Part shown: piece after piece, positions 20,663 through 34,650 of the stretch
Position numbering within the stretch: the first letter of the stretch is position 1
Layout of the letters: every line of letters starts with the position of its first letter
Origin: Umbilicaria muhlenbergii
Lineage: Eukaryota > Ascomycota > Lecanoromycetes > Umbilicariales > Umbilicariaceae
Assembly: GCA_000611775.1 (NCBI GenBank)
Contig: KK106983.1
Span: forward strand, 344,205-408,204
DNA length: 64,000 nucleotides
Direction: 5' to 3'
Program-made: the position numbers and the translations under genes
Notes under the pieces: model-generated
Told to the model about the DNA's origin: nothing
Databases searched by the model: none
What the model saw: only the letters and a program-made list of their open reading frames with translations

Positions 20663-22034
20663 TATTGCTGCTGCGGTCACTGAACTGTAGCAGAGCGGAA
20701 ATGGCACGCTTATATAGACAAACAGTCTGTGGCCAAGGAACAAGGAACGGCAGGTTCTCTGAGACAATGCATGAATAGCATGAAGCGGCTGACATACTAT
20801 GCTCATCCTAAGTCACGGGCTGAGCATCCTACAGGAGTCCTTGGAGAAATGAGTGACTGATGATGCAAGCTTCATTAGATGGCTCTGTTGCTGAGTCAGC
20901 CCCTTCAGTTTCTTGCTGAAGTCAGTCTGACTGTCTCAAAAGCCTGCAGGTGGCTTTCTCATATGATTCAAGTCTCTTTAATTAAACTAGGAGATTCTAG
21001 TCATTTCCCCTGATCATCAGTGACGCCGGATATCAAAATTTCCCCTTTGAGAGAACATCTCAGCTTGAAACTGCTAAGTATGACACGGTTTCAGATTGAA
21101 AGGGGAATGGCGCCTGAAACTCATTCATGCGGCGCCAAAAATCCTGTTCTAGGCCTTTGTTCATCCCCTGTGATGGCAACGCTGTGATGTAACACTGTCA
21201 TCATGTGGATATCTATCTGAAGGAACAGCAGTGCTCTGACCACATGCACGCCTGCTGTGAGCTCAACAGAGGGTACTAACCTGTATCTCCGCGGTCAAAT
21301 CTTCAGTGGGACAGGCAGACAGCGAGGCATAGACAATCCAGAGTCAATCACTTTCCCTGAATGATTACAGCGTGTTCCGTGATCCTGTCAGGCTTTCAGC
21401 TGAAGTAGCATTGATTCAGCGCCTAGTCAAATGATAGCAGGTCATCCATTGCCGTACTGAGTGACTGCTGACGTGGCAGTGGCTGCGCATGTCTAGGGTG
21501 GGCAGGTCCATTGAGTACGACCAACTTCTGACAGGGAAGGGGTGAGAAAGTAGGCATGACATGAGAAGGAGAATCAGACCGCCGTTCAGAATGAATGTAT
21601 TTTGAAAGATGAAGAGACCAGATATTTGACTTGCGAGAAAGGCGGGTGAAGTAGAGATGCGGATTAATAGAAATGGCCGTAATTGCTGAACAATGAACAA
21701 AGATGGTCTGAGTCAGATCATTGAACCAGGAGCGTCCTTCATCACAACTCACAGGGGCAGAAGGCTTTGCATGAACCAGGCAATGCAGTGATGATGTGAG
21801 CGCCAAAGTGAAGTAGGAGAAGGAAAATGCCTCACAGGTGCAAGGAGGTACCCAATAAGGCAGAGAACAGCGTTGGGATGAAAAGAGAAGATGAAGGTGG
21901 CTGAGTAAAAGAGTGAGTGAGAGGTGATTATATGGTGGTGAGGTTGGTGCACGGGCCAGATAAAAGCAGCGAGTCACCAAGTGAGTGTTTATTTCCCGCT
22001 TCAGTAACCTCCATTTCCGGATGCAGTTCCACAC
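20663..22034. other. Upstream region of the chromo-domain gene; no confident gene
   Basis: The first few hundred bases should hold the promoter of the minus-strand chromo-domain gene; no clear TATA box stands out. A minus-strand frame at 21423-22034 is open for about 200 codons but starts without ATG, is rich in Ser, His and Leu with no motif, and overlaps other open frames, so I do not call it. Confidence 0.4.
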
Positions 22035-24771
22035 TCACACATATACCTGAAAACATAAATCAGAAAGTTAAAATGACTGCAGAATAAAAAAAAGAAGCAG
22101 ACAGCAAAAACTGCAGCTGTCATAATAAAAGCAGTTTTAAAGTTTCTAAAATTTATAAATTCTACAGCTTTATTATAAACTATAATGCAGAGTTTTAAAG
22201 CTGTTTATTTAAATTGAAATCTGCAGTTCAACTGATGAAATTCTGATTTTTTATCAATATTTATGTATATTCATGTTTTCCTATCAGGGAGGGGGGGGGG
22301 GGGAAGAAGTGCAGCATTACTTATAATGTGATGTTGCCTCATGAGTTACATTATTGAGGATTACATCAGGTAATAATTAACATTGTGAATAAAAAGTGAT
22401 GATGCAGAGTGCATTGCATAGTCAGTTAATGTCTGTGATTCATGATGAACTTATCAATGAATGATTGAACTGAAGGGGTATAAAGGTTCATTAAGCAGAT
22501 AATAAAGACATCAGCAAGATTAATGATGTAATAAATAAAAATGTAATCACAAGTTGAACATTATGTAAAGGAGTGAATTGAATCATAATTATGAAAGATT
22601 AAAGAGTTTCATCATAATATAAGTAAACTGTTCTTAGTATAAAATTTATAAAATTGATTATGTATTATTCTGCACTTTTAATTATAATTAAAAAATCTTT
22701 CTCCTTTTTTTCATAAATGTCAATCATAAGAAAATGTCTGTTTCATCTTTAAGTTTATATTATACTGATGAGTTCTCTTCCTTTGTTGAAGCTTAAGCTT
22801 TTTATAAATATTATAAAATTATTTCTCACTGTTGTTCTATTGCATAATGATAAGAACTCAAGTTAATTAAATTTAATTAATAAAGTTGTGTTTTAGCAAC
22901 ACTTTGATGTTGAATTATACATCATTAAATTAAAGCCTTCACAGGTGTTCCTCACAATTGATAATATTAATATCACATGTTTCATTCACTGATGTGTTTT
23001 CTCCTGATTAAAATATTATATAATATTATTGCAAGAGCTGACTGTTGTTCATCTTTAAGTTAAAATGAAAGAGAACATTCATAAAAAGTTGAATATAAAT
23101 AATGTGTTTTATTCAAGTTATATGAAGGCTTTATTGATTGCAGTAGATTTTACACTTAATTTTTTTAAACATTTAATATTAATGTTTCACAGGCTGATGA
23201 AGATCTCATAAAGGAATTATACAGAAAAATGTAATATATATTATTTAAATCATTCTTGAAGTGTTAGTTTTTGTCAGATGATGTTTTATTAAAAGAATAT
23301 ATAAACTGTCACTGATTATTAAAGATGAAAAATTGTAAATATTCTGTTTCATTGATTTTATGATGATTAATTTATGATGATAAGCTCTTTGAATTCTGAT
23401 GTGATGAAAAAGTTATTACAGCAGATGATGTTAAAAATGCTTTCTCTGCTCTTTAAGATGAAGAGAAGATCATTAATATTAATTATAATATTAAAAAAGC
23501 TCTCTCTGCCTGTGAGAATAAGGAAAAGATCATTAATATTAATTATAATAACTTCTTTAAACTCATCTTTAACTTTTGAAACATAATAAGTAATTATGTA
23601 AATTAAAGTTCCTCTCTTTTTCTTCTTTTTAATATTTATACACTGAGCCTGCACAGCTTTACATTAATGTGACAATTTAATTTATTAAAATTTTTATGTT
23701 TATCTTGTCATCTGCCTCTGTGAGCTTCACTCTTAAGATGATCATCAAAGGTCTACAGACTCTTCAAATATTATGATTATGAAAAAATTTAAAAGCATCA
23801 GCTGCCTGTGAAGAGATTGAAAAGAAAAAGATGAGAAGAAGAATTTATCTTAAATGTCTTTAAAATACAAACAAATAATGATGTCTCAGCCTTTAAAAAT
23901 ACCTCATAAAAGTCATGAAGATCATGAAGATCATGATGATTATGATTTTAATTCTGATGTTTTGCATGCAACTCTGTGAAAAGTGTTCAAAGGATTCACT
24001 TAAGATTAATTTTAATTTAACTTGCAGTGATTTAATCTGCATGATTTCAGTTTTCTTTCTTCAGTTTTTTTCTTTCTTTTTCTCTTTTTCTTTTTCTTTT
24101 AATTAATAAAAATAAAAATGTGTTTAATTTAAAAGTTCTTCTTCATTTGAAAGTGACTGTAGTAACTCATAATTTAAATAAACATAAAAGATGAGACTTG
24201 TTGCCTTTATAATTGCATTTTTCATCTTAATGTTTTATATAATTCTTTCAAGGGTTTCTCAACATTCAGAAAACTTCATCATTAATTTTTATTATAAGAT
24301 GATGTATTTTTAAATGTTCTTTTTTTGTTTTATTAATATTTCTTGCAGAATTTGCAGCAGGTTTAAATTTTGCAGAAAGTGTTTTCAACTTGATGACTTT
24401 TATTCTCACTTCTTCAGAGCAGGCCACTTTCACAAGTTATAATTAACATGATTATGAATGCACAGCTCAGTGAAATTAGTAATAAAATTAATAATGAGGC
24501 TGTTACAAGAGCAGAACTTCACAATGATAAACTTTAAACTTTTTTTTAAAATTAATGCTTTTAAAAGTTAATCATAACTGTTTTATTACCTGATAATAAT
24601 TTAAAATCATACTCAAGCTGTATTCTCATAACTGAGAATGTCAATTCTCACTTTATTTATGAGTTTACCTTAATTAATATCAGTAATTTTTATACATCTT
24701 TAAAAGATGAAGCATTTTCTTAATTTTTAAGAGGTGTAATATTAATTAACAGCATATTTAATGTAGCTGAC
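22035..24771. other. AT-rich, CpG-poor interval; G13 run at 22291-22303
   Basis: Composition changes sharply near 22.05 kb from gene-like to AT-rich. A run of 13 G stands alone at 22291-22303. Two related stretches around 23460-23500 and 23525-23560 share CATTAATATTAATTATAATA. No gene, RNA or recognisable retroelement domain is visible; probably very old repeat remains. Confidence 0.5.
24767..24771 (+). repeat. Target-site duplication, left (CTGAC)
   Basis: CTGAC directly before the 5' LTR is repeated exactly at 31141-31145 directly after the 3' LTR. Five bases is the usual Gypsy target duplication. Confidence 0.8.
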
Positions 24772-25105
24772 TGTTACAGCTCCCACACTATAATATTAAT
24801 GAAGTATGCAGTGCAAGTATATACATGATACTGCTCACCTTGCTCACCTGTTGAGTATGCTGAGCATGAAGTGTTACATCATGTTGCTCACCTTGCTTAT
24901 CATGATGAGCATGATGAGCACACTGAGCACATGAGTCTCCTATAATTTATATAATCACAGGTAGATTCATAGTTAGGAGCTCATGCTCAACTCATGTATT
25001 AAAAATAATCTTTTAATTCTATCTTCTAAGTTCTATTTCATTGTGAATGTCAATAGTTCAGTGAACAATAATATTACTTCAGTCACTATAACATCACCTG
25101 TTACA
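24772..25105 (+). repeat. G1 5' LTR (LTR-A family)
   Basis: Starts TGTTACAGCT and ends CACCTGTTACA. It contains many interleaved GCTCA/TGAGC words, giving short palindromes. The same family occurs at 30807-31140 and 32699-33067. Confidence 0.9.
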
Positions 25106-28100
25106 CTTTGAGCATCAACCTACGGGGTATCAGTCATGCAATGAATTGACTCATCAGTCTCATGACGTTTAAATCCTTCAACAGAGAAGAATCAGTCACT
25201 GAACACTTCTTTGATAAAGTAGTTTAAGTTAAAATTCTGTTATCAGATAAGTTCCTTGATGAGAGAAAATTGTTAAATTCATTTTTCACTCAGCTTGACA
25301 TGTACCTGCAGTTCAACAAGTCTCTATTCATGTTAAAATCAGAGAAAGTGTTGTTCATCTCTTCATTTCTGAGGTCAGATGCTTTGAACTGATTTAAACT
25401 TATCCTTCAAAATTACCTTGATAATAAAAGTGAAGATCAGGATGACCTGACTAATGAAATCTTTCATGAATTAAAGGAATTCAAGAAGCAAATAAGAATA
25501 ATGTTCAGAACAGTTGATGAAAAGAGAATGATGAAATAAAAAATTTATAACATTCAGCAGAAAGAAGCAGCTGCTATGTATGTGATAAACTTTCAGAGAC
25601 TCACCTCACATATGAATTAAGATGATATTGCTTTGACAGCGCAATATTATAAGGGATTGAAGAATATGATGAAGGATGAAATTTCTAAAGCTGAACACTC
25701 TGTCACACTCTCAGAAATGATTGAATGATTAATCATTATCAACAACTGAGCTTATGAATGAAGCTTGAAGAAGAGTCACAAGATTCTTATATCATGAAGA
25801 GCTGAGAAGAATCATGAGTGTCAATACAACAATCAACTCTATTATGAACCTCAATCTATGAAAATTGATGCAGCTACTCAAGTGAATCAATTTCAGTGAG
25901 GGAAAAACTCAGGGAAGAACTCAGGAAAAAAAGAAAAGCCTCACAGGAATAATTATTATAATTGTAATAAAACAGAACATTTTACCTGAGATTGTTGAAT
26001 CTTTGAAAAGATCATTCAATCAAAGAAGACATACACTATCACATGAGAAGCAACAGACAAAAACAAACATAACATTATATTTTAAACAGCATGTTACAAT
26101 GATGACTGTCACACACATCAGAGTGATAAAGATGACTCTGAATGATTTTCATGTCAACTGAAAGAGATAAGAGAATATGTCATTACCTCTTATCTGAATC
26201 AAGTCATGAATCTGAAAAGATGACAAGTTTGACAAGATCAGTTCAATCAAGAAGGCAATTACATTAACAGTGATGAAATAATGCTCTCATCTAATGAGGA
26301 GGAAGACTTCATGAAGGTAATAAACTCTGAAGATTCAAAGAAGCTCATTAAGAAGAATGATAACACTTGAGCATTCACTCATGAAAAACAGTGATTGAAA
26401 ACTTATGAAGAAGTATTTAAAGTGATGAAAGAATCTTCTGAAAATTATGAAAATCATGTAAGTCAGTTGCAGGAGTGAATCCTGTGAATAATCAGAGACA
26501 TGTTTACTCAGAAAGATGAAACTAAGGATATGAATTATCAAGACATACTCAGAGAAACATCTTCAAAGGGTTCAAAATTCATCATGAAAGGAGGATATGT
26601 TACCCTCAACAGAATGCACATCTCAAGAAAACTACATATGAAAGTTTGAGAACTCTGAAGCAAATACTTAAAGTTAAACCCTCTGCAGTACTCAGACAAA
26701 AAAGTTAACTCAAAGAACTTCAAGTATGTGAAAGAGAATCTGAGATTCCTCTCATTTAATTTAAAAAAATAGAGAGCCCTTCAGGTCAGAGACCTCTGAA
26801 GATACTTAAATTAAAGCCTTCAGAAGAAGTGATTGTTAAAGAAATTACTGTCACAGAAGACATGAGTAACTTTCATGTTTAAATTAAAGTGAAAGGCCAC
26901 TCAGCCAGACTGTTAATCAACAGTGACTGTACAGGGAATTTCTTAAACTCATGATTCACAAAATTGAACAGGATAGAAATTTAAAGAAAGCAGAATTTTT
27001 ACTTACTTTAAAGATTTAATGAAACCCTCATGAAACACAACAATAATCATGTAAATGAAGAAACAGTTCTGATACCTGTTCAGATAAATCAACACTGAGA
27101 GAAAATCAGTTTCAATATTATGAAGCAGTCAGGAAGTGACATAGTCCTCAGCATATTTTAACTTCAAACAGTCAATCCTATGATTGATTAAGCTGAAAAT
27201 GAGATATACTTCATGAAAGATAATACATTTATGAAGTTATATTCAGTCCTGTACTCACTTGAAGGAGTGAAAGTCTTCACTATAACAGCAGAAGAGATGC
27301 ATGAGGAACTGAAGAATCTTAACATAAAAATATTATGAACTAGATGAGTCAATGATGACTGAGACTTTATTATCAAGTTATTTATCTCTAAAGAATACAA
27401 AGACTTTGAAGAGTTATTTACAGCAGTTAAGAAACAAGACGTCTTATTAAAACATTAAAAATAAAATTATAAAATCAAAATCATAAAAGATTGCAAATTA
27501 ATGAAGTAACTCATATACTCACTGTCACCTCAGAAGTTAAATGCATTGTGAGAATATTTAAAGAAGAACTTATGAAAAGAATTCATTCAAAAATCTCAAT
27601 CTTCAGCTGAATATCTGATATTGTTTGTCTCAAAGTCTGATGAATCATTGAGATTGTGTGTTGACTACAGAGCACTAAACAACATAATGATAAAAAACAG
27701 TTACTCACTGCCGCTCATGTCAGAACTGCAGGACAGATTTCAGAGAATATAATGATTCATGAAGTTCAACATCTCAGGGGCATTCAATCAGATATGAATA
27801 AAAGAGAGTGATGAATGAAAAACAGTGTTTTAAATATATTTAAGACTGTATGAATATCTGATAATGCTGTTTGAATTAATCAATGCCCCTGTGACTTTTC
27901 AGGCTTTCATCAACAATGTTTTATGATAATATTTAAATCAGTTCATAGTCATCTACCTCAATAACATACTGATGTATTCAAAAATAAAAGAGCAGCATGT
28001 TGAACATGTTTAAAAAGTTCTACAAGTGTTGAAGGATGTTGACCTGTGAGTTAAATCTGAAAAAAGTCTTTTTCATGCCAAGGAAGTTCAGTTCCTTGAG

Positions 28101-30806
28101 TTCATCATCACACTGAAAGACTTATAAATGAATCTGAAAAAAATCAGTTTCATGATTAAATAATCAGTTTTGATAAATGTTAAGGAAGTATAATCCTTTC
28201 TAGACTTCACAAACTTTTATAGAAAGTTTATTGAGAAATATTTTAAAATCACAGCACCTTTAGTGAAGTTGATGAAAAAAGACTGAAAGTTCATTTAATC
28301 TTCTGAAGCACAGAGATTCTTCAAAGAGCTGAAGAAGCACTTCACATCATAATCAATTCTCATGAGTTTCAATCCTGAGAAACTTATTACGCTCAAGATG
28401 AACACGTCAGATGAAGTTATAAAAGCATGCATTAATTAATTAAATGATAAGAGACGTCTGTGATCAATAATCTACTACTCATGAAAACTGTTAAGCGCTG
28501 AACAGAGTTATGAGATACACAATAAGAAGCTGTTAACTATTGTTAATGCATTCAAGCAATGATGTATATATCTTGAAGGATCAAAGCATGAGGTTTAAGT
28601 GTATTCAGATCATAAGAATTTGTTATACTTTATGACAATGAAAGTCCTGAACTGAAGACAAGTTCATTGATCAGAAGAATTATCACAGTATAATTTCAAG
28701 ATTCATTATCAAAAAGGATCAGAGAATGTTAAAGTGAATGCTCTCAATAGATAAGCTGACTACCTGCAGGAAAAGTCAGTCATGAATTAAATTATCCTCT
28801 GAAAGAATGAGCAAGAGAGCATAACATATAATAAAGAAGTCAACTTTATGATAAAAGTTAAAGATAACATTTTCAAGACTTAAGTTTGAAAAATGTTGAA
28901 GAATGACAAGTTAACACAGTAAGTGCTTTAAAATATTAATGATCATGAGAACTTTAAAAAGCAAGAAGGTCTCTTACTTTTTTAAGACTTAATTTATGTA
29001 TCAATCAGTTTATGAGAAACACTGATAGAAGAATGTCAGTTCAGCAAAATGAATGAACATCAAGAAATCAGAAAAACAGTGAAATGACTCACATGAACAT
29101 ATTACTTCTCACAGTTGAGGAAGAAGATTGAAGAAATTATTTAAAAATGTGATACCTGCTGAAAAAATAAAGCAGAATGCCATAAATCATATGAATTATT
29201 AAAATCATCATCAACACTGTCACAATCATGATTGAGCATCACATTGAACTTCATGATAAAGCTATCAAAGTCAAAGGAACCCTTGATGAAAGTATTATAC
29301 AATGCAATACTTGTCATAATAGACTGACTCATGAAGTATAAATACTTCTTACCTTATAAAGAGTCATCATCAGCAGAAGAATTAACATACACATTTTTAA
29401 GAATTATAACAGTCAATCATGAGCTGCTGAAAGAAATAATCTCAGACAGAGATAAACTCTTCACCTTCAAGTTTTGAAAGTCATTAATGAATCAACTAGG
29501 GATTCATCACAAACTGTTCACAGCATATCATCCTCAGACAGACAGACAAACTGAGCACTTAAATCAAATGTTAAAACAGTACTTGTGCTGCTACATTAAT
29601 TATTAACAAATCAATTGAGTAGAACTCTTACTGATAGCTTAATTAACTTATAACATGACAACAATGAAGTTCACAGGGATATCATCATTTTACATTAATT
29701 ACAGATTCAACTCACCTATGAATAAAGCAAGAAGACTGATAATCATAACATAAAAAGTGAAAGTATGAGTGAATCACTTGAAGGACCTTCATAAGGAACT
29801 ACAATGAAACATAAAATTTACCTCAGAAAAATCAGTGATATATTATAATAAGAAAAGAGATAAGAAACCTACTCTTGAAGAGAAGAAAAAAGTATATTTT
29901 TTATGATGCAACATCAAGACAACATGATCAAGCAATAAATTGAATCACAAGAAGTTAAAACCTTTTTGAATTATGAAGAAGAAAGAAAGTGTCAACTATG
30001 AACTTAAACTCTCATCATTCATGTGAATACACTCAGTATTTCATATATCTTTACTTGAATCAGCAGATTTGAAAACACTGTTATAAACAAACTCATCAGA
30101 GATCAACCTGAATAGTTAAGATGCTGAGTTTGAGGTAGAGAAGATTTTAAATCAACAGGAAGTTGATGATGAACTTCATTACTTAATCAAGTGAGAAGAG
30201 TATGACACAGCAGAAAACACATGAGAATCAGAAAAGAATCTTACTCATTATGTGATGAAACTACATCAATTCTGACAATGAAATCTGAACCTCAGAGGTC
30301 ATTCAACACTGAGAAGTTAAAAAATTTAAAATTAATGATTGAAGTTGAAGTCTTCACTTGTTTGCTTTCCTTCACCTTCAACTCTTCAATGTTCATGAAC
30401 TCATGAGAGATAAAGTCTTTTCAACAACATTGCAGCAGTCTTTTCTGTTTGTGAAGATGAATCAACTTAACTGATGCCTCAACAATTATTTCCTCAGCAG
30501 TAGAAGTCTTTTCCTTTAATGAAGCAAGTTCAGCTTTCATCTTTTCTCAGTCAGCACTGCTAAAAGAAAGATCACAAGACTTTTCAGTCTGTATACAAGT
30601 GACACACTTTTCAGAATCATCACTCATGCAACAGTTTTTCATGTCATCAATGCATCACCTACATGATCACATGATGAAAGGAGCAAGGTTGAGCCTGTGA
30701 AGAAAATTACAATAACATTAAGAGAAGTTCAGTTTCTTTTGCACTCAGGAAGAAGGCATGAAGATGATTAAGTTTTTAAGGATGAAAACCTTGAGGAGGG
30801 GGCTAG

Positions 30807-31140
30807 TGTTACAGCTCTCACACTATAATATTAGCAAAGTATGCAGTGCAAATGTACACATGATACTGCTCACTTTGCTCACCTGTTGAGCATGTTGAGC
30901 ATGAAGTGTTACATCATGTTGCTCACCTTGCTCACTGTGATGAGCATGATGAGCACACTGAGCACATGAGTCTTCTATAGTTTATATAATCACAGGTAGA
31001 TTCATAGTTAGGAGCTCATGCTCAACTCATGTATTAAAAACAATCTTTTAATTCTATCTTCTAAGTTTTATTCCATTGTGAATGTCAATAGTTCAGTGAA
31101 TGACAGTATTACTTCAGTCACTACAATATCACCTGTTACA
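30807..31140 (+). repeat. G1 3' LTR (LTR-A family)
   Basis: Same length as the 5' LTR (334 bp). By eye about 25 positions differ and every one is a C/T or A/G transition; no indels were seen. Confidence 0.9.
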
Positions 31141-31145
31141 CTGAC
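31141..31145 (+). repeat. Target-site duplication, right (CTGAC)
   Basis: Exact match to 24767-24771 on the other side of element G1. Confidence 0.8.
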
Positions 31146-32651
31146 ATAATAAAATCATTAATTATTACTGATGATATTATTATTAACTCAACTGTTAAAG
31201 TGTTCTTCTTTAATATCATAATATTTTTTAACAGTGTCATAAAAGCTTGCTGTAATAATTGCACACTGCTTCATAAGATATTAATAAAGTTTCAGATTTA
31301 TTTATTCTCACTTTGTTTCAAGTTTTTCTTTATTAAGAGTTTATATGTTTTTATATGTTTCAAATTCTTTCATTCTTTTTGTGACATGATTATAAAATTA
31401 TTATAAGTGAGTGATGTAGTTCCTCCTTATTCAGTATTTTTAATATTTCAGAAGATGTTTTTTTAATAATTATATTAATTCTTTATAAGTTTGCTTGCTT
31501 TTTTGAGTTAAATCATAAGTTGTTAATATTATCATTTTAAAGATAAGCATTAACAAGATGTTGACTGTTGATTAAGTTTTTTAAAACTTGATCAGAAGAA
31601 TTCATGAGGTGATATGTTTTTAAAAAATGACTTTACAATATTTTGTAAAGTTTATATCATTTAACTTTAAACTTCTGCTGATCTTCATGTTGAATCAATA
31701 CTTAAGTTCTTATTTTTAAAAATGATTTTTTAATTAATTCACTTCATATCTTCTGAGCTGTGATAGCTCATTGTAATAGAAGTTTATTCACAGTAATATG
31801 TGCATGATGTAATTTCTTTATTTAATTCTCATGTTTTTTTAATGTAATTGAAACTTTCATGAGCTGAGGTAAATTATCATCAGAAGACAGGTAAGAGTGT
31901 TTTTCATAAAATAAATAAAATGAATTATATTTTAAAGTGACGTGAGCTTTAATTCTCACAGCAAACAAAACTTGTGATAAGTAAAAATCTCATAATTTCA
32001 TCAGTTTGTTCATAAAGTATTTCATTAATATTGCATCAAGAGTTTCATTTAAGTTCTTCACTTTTCTATTTATATGAAGGTGATAAAAGGTTGTATAATG
32101 ATGTTTTAAAGCAAGAATCTTTATGTAATGCTCAACAACTTTAAATGTTAAATTTAATTCAATATTAGTTAAGATCTCTTTAATGAGTTTATAATTTATG
32201 AAAATATTTTTATATAAAAGTTGAGTTACTATCTTCTGCATAACATCTTTTATAGCTTTTACAGTAGGTCAGTCAGTGATGTAATTAACTTTAATAATTA
32301 TTCATCAGTTATTATTAAGGGTAACAGACAATATTTTTATTAAGTTTATATTTTAATGTTTAAAGAGTTGTAATGTAAAGTTTATAAAATATTAAGAATT
32401 TTTATACTTCTGATCAGGTTATTAATATTGTGCAGTTTAACATTAAGAGCAGTAATTTACATACTTTTAAATATCAACTTTGAGGATATATCATCAAGTT
32501 CAAAGTCATATCACTTTTAATAAACTTAAGTATCTCAAATAACTGTATTCAGTATGTATGTGTTTCAAGAAGTCAATTTAAAATTAATACATAAAATAAA
32601 GTGCTATGCCTTCAGAGATTTTATAAAGTAGATTTTCATTTTCTGAGAGTT
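31146..32651 (-). mobile_element. Gypsy integrase-region fragment, minus strand
   Basis: At 31990-32241 the minus strand reads VEHYIKILALKHHYTTFYH and NETLDAILMKYF, which resembles the end of a Gypsy integrase core (the usual YHPQTNG..ERLN..L region). The surroundings are AT-rich with no other domain I can name. It is a broken, old fragment in the opposite orientation to its neighbours. Confidence 0.55.
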
Positions 32652-33322
32652 TGTCAGGGTCATCATATAATAGTACAATAATACAACATTATAATATGTG
32701 TTACAGTTCCTGTACTATAGTATTAGTCATGTATGTAATGTACATGTAGTTATGAGGCTGCTCACCTGGCTCATTATGTTGCACACATAGAGAGCAGAGG
32801 TGAGCATGATGAGCATAAGATCATGTTACCTCAGCTGCTCATCATGCTCATCATGTCATACACATGAAGAGTAGAGGTGAGCACAGTGAGCATATAAGTC
32901 TCTTAAAGTTTATATAATCACAGGTAGATTCATAGTTAAAAGTTTATGCTCAACTCATGTATTAAAGGCAATCTACTAGTTCTATCTTCTAAGTTTTATT
33001 TGATCATGACTTGAACAGTTCAGTGAATAATGATATTACTTCAATCACTATGACATCACCTGTTACAATATAACACTATAGTACAACACTATAGTATGAC
33101 ATTATAGTATGACATTATATAAATATAATGACTCAGCATTTAGCGCCTTGACATTAAGTGAAAACTCTTCACAAGGAGGTTCAAAAACCTGCTTTCTTAA
33201 TGATCAGTTTTGTCACTGAATAGAAGATGTATAATCACTGCATTAACTTTATCATGATTTTATTGCTTATGATATTCTGTTCAACACCTTTATGATAACT
33301 GTCATACACTCAGCTTTTTACA
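32652..33322 (+). repeat. LTR-B copy interrupted by a solo LTR-A
   Basis: LTR-B starts TGTCAGGGTCATCATATAA and ends CTTTTTACA. It is split by a 369-bp LTR-A copy at 32699-33067. LTR-B matches other copies at 34360, 42551, 49089 and 57464. Confidence 0.8.
32699..33067 (+). repeat. Solo LTR-A nested in LTR-B
   Basis: Starts TGTTACAGTTCC and ends CACCTGTTACA, the termini of the G1 LTRs, without any internal domain. The flanks ATATG and ATATA differ by one transition and probably derive from one 5-bp target duplication. A solo LTR is the usual product of recombination between two LTRs of an inserted element. Confidence 0.8.
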
Positions 33323-34359
33323 TACTGATCACTCAGTACCTTCAGGTGAACAATCATGTCAGAAGTATAAAACATGATGATATCAACACTTTAATCTCAT
33401 CAGATCAGCAAAACAATTGATAATTAAGCTGAGACAGACTCTTCAATTAACAGGTTTACATTATCAGTCATTAATACTTTTATTTCTGACATCAAAGACA
33501 ACAGGTGTGAACACATCACTGTAGATAATTTTAATGATATCATTAAAGATCTTAAAACAGTCACTGCTCACAATCAAGAGATCATCAAGCATCAGTGATT
33601 ATAATTATGATGCATATGACAAGAAATTAAGTTTAAGAACAATAAAAAGAAGCTTTAAAAGCTCAATCAACATCTGTAAGAAAATTCTTCAATTACAATA
33701 AACTCAAGAAATAATGCAGGTTCATCACATGAATTATGATATTAAATTATAACAGACATCACACTCCTCTTTTTTTAATATCTTATAAAGTCATGAGAGC
33801 TTCATCTCTATGCAGGAGGTGTTAAAGTCATGAGATGAAAACTTTAAAAATATTTAAATGAAATCAATCAAAATCAGAAGCTGATGTCAGAGCAATTTTT
33901 TATTAAATGAGATTTCATCATCTGAGCAGGTATCTACTTAGAGAAAATAATTATGAGTGACTGATAAAAGCAGAAGAAGCAGCATGATCACATTTAAATT
34001 ATTTATAATAATTATCTGAAGGTGCTGAAGAAGAATTTATCTTTTAATGAAGTCATGAATGAACAAAATATTATCATCTTCAATACAGCTGAATTTTATA
34101 ATCATGATATAATTACCTCTTGATATGATAAATTATCAAAACTTTACTGCTTTCTTTCAGCTTTACATAAGGAAATCAGTGAGATGCTCATTCAAGACTG
34201 TTGATGATCAAGATTTTCACATCATGTTTTAATTAAATTATGATGTTGAGATTTGATGCAGGTTGCAAGATAATCAGTACAGAAAATCTCAACACATCTT
34301 GACATCATCATCAATCATGAACTGTTCTGAAGCCGCTCAGACACTAAAAAGGATCATTA
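33323..34359 (+). mobile_element. Gypsy B family, leader and gag segment between two LTRs
   Basis: Begins with TACTGATCACTCAGTACCTTC, the leader seen after other LTR-B copies, and corresponds closely to the gag part of B1 (34651-35690). The pol part is absent, and the next LTR-B starts at once. Broken throughout. Confidence 0.7.
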
Positions 34360-34650
34360 TGTCAGAGTCATCATATAATAGTATGACAGTACAACATTAG
34401 TATGACATTAGTACAACATTATAATATAACACTATAGTATGACATTATATAAATATGATGACTCAGCGCCTAGCGCCTTGACATCAAGTAAAACTTTTCA
34501 CAAGGAGATTCAGAAACCTGCTTCCTCAGTGATCAGTTTTGTCATTAAATAAAAGACATATAATCATTGCATTGACTTATCATGATTATATTGCTTATGA
34601 CACCTCATTCAACTTTTATATAATGACTGTTGTACACTCACCTTCTTAAA
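34360..34650 (+). repeat. B1 5' LTR (LTR-B)
   Basis: Starts TGTCAGAGTCATCATATAA and ends before TACTGATCACTCAG. Shares a GACTCAGCGC segment and a TTCACAAGGAG segment with all LTR-B copies. Confidence 0.8.

Larger units (their letters stand above)
24772..31140 (+). mobile_element. Gypsy LTR retrotransposon fossil G1, full length
   Basis: A complete 6.37-kb insertion bounded by 334-bp LTRs and identical 5-bp target duplications. Between them on the plus strand lie remains of gag with a zinc-knuckle-like segment near 25960, reverse transcriptase (about 27640-28130), RNase H (about 28300-28760) and integrase (about 29000-29750), the Gypsy order. A purine tract (GAGGAGGGGGCTAG) precedes the 3' LTR. 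The coding part is heavily broken. Because it was altered by transitions, LTR divergence (about 25 differences in 334 bp, all transitions) cannot be turned into an age. Confidence 0.85.

Noticed and set aside
21423-22034. Minus-strand open frame of about 200 codons
   Set aside because: It has no ATG at the start, no motif, a biased Ser/His/Leu composition, and overlaps another open frame on the same strand. It may be chance openness in TCA/CA-rich DNA.
24820-24960. CRISPR-like or regulatory array of GCTCA/TGAGC words
   Set aside because: The words lie inside the LTR of a Gypsy element, have no regular spacer length, and recur in each LTR copy.
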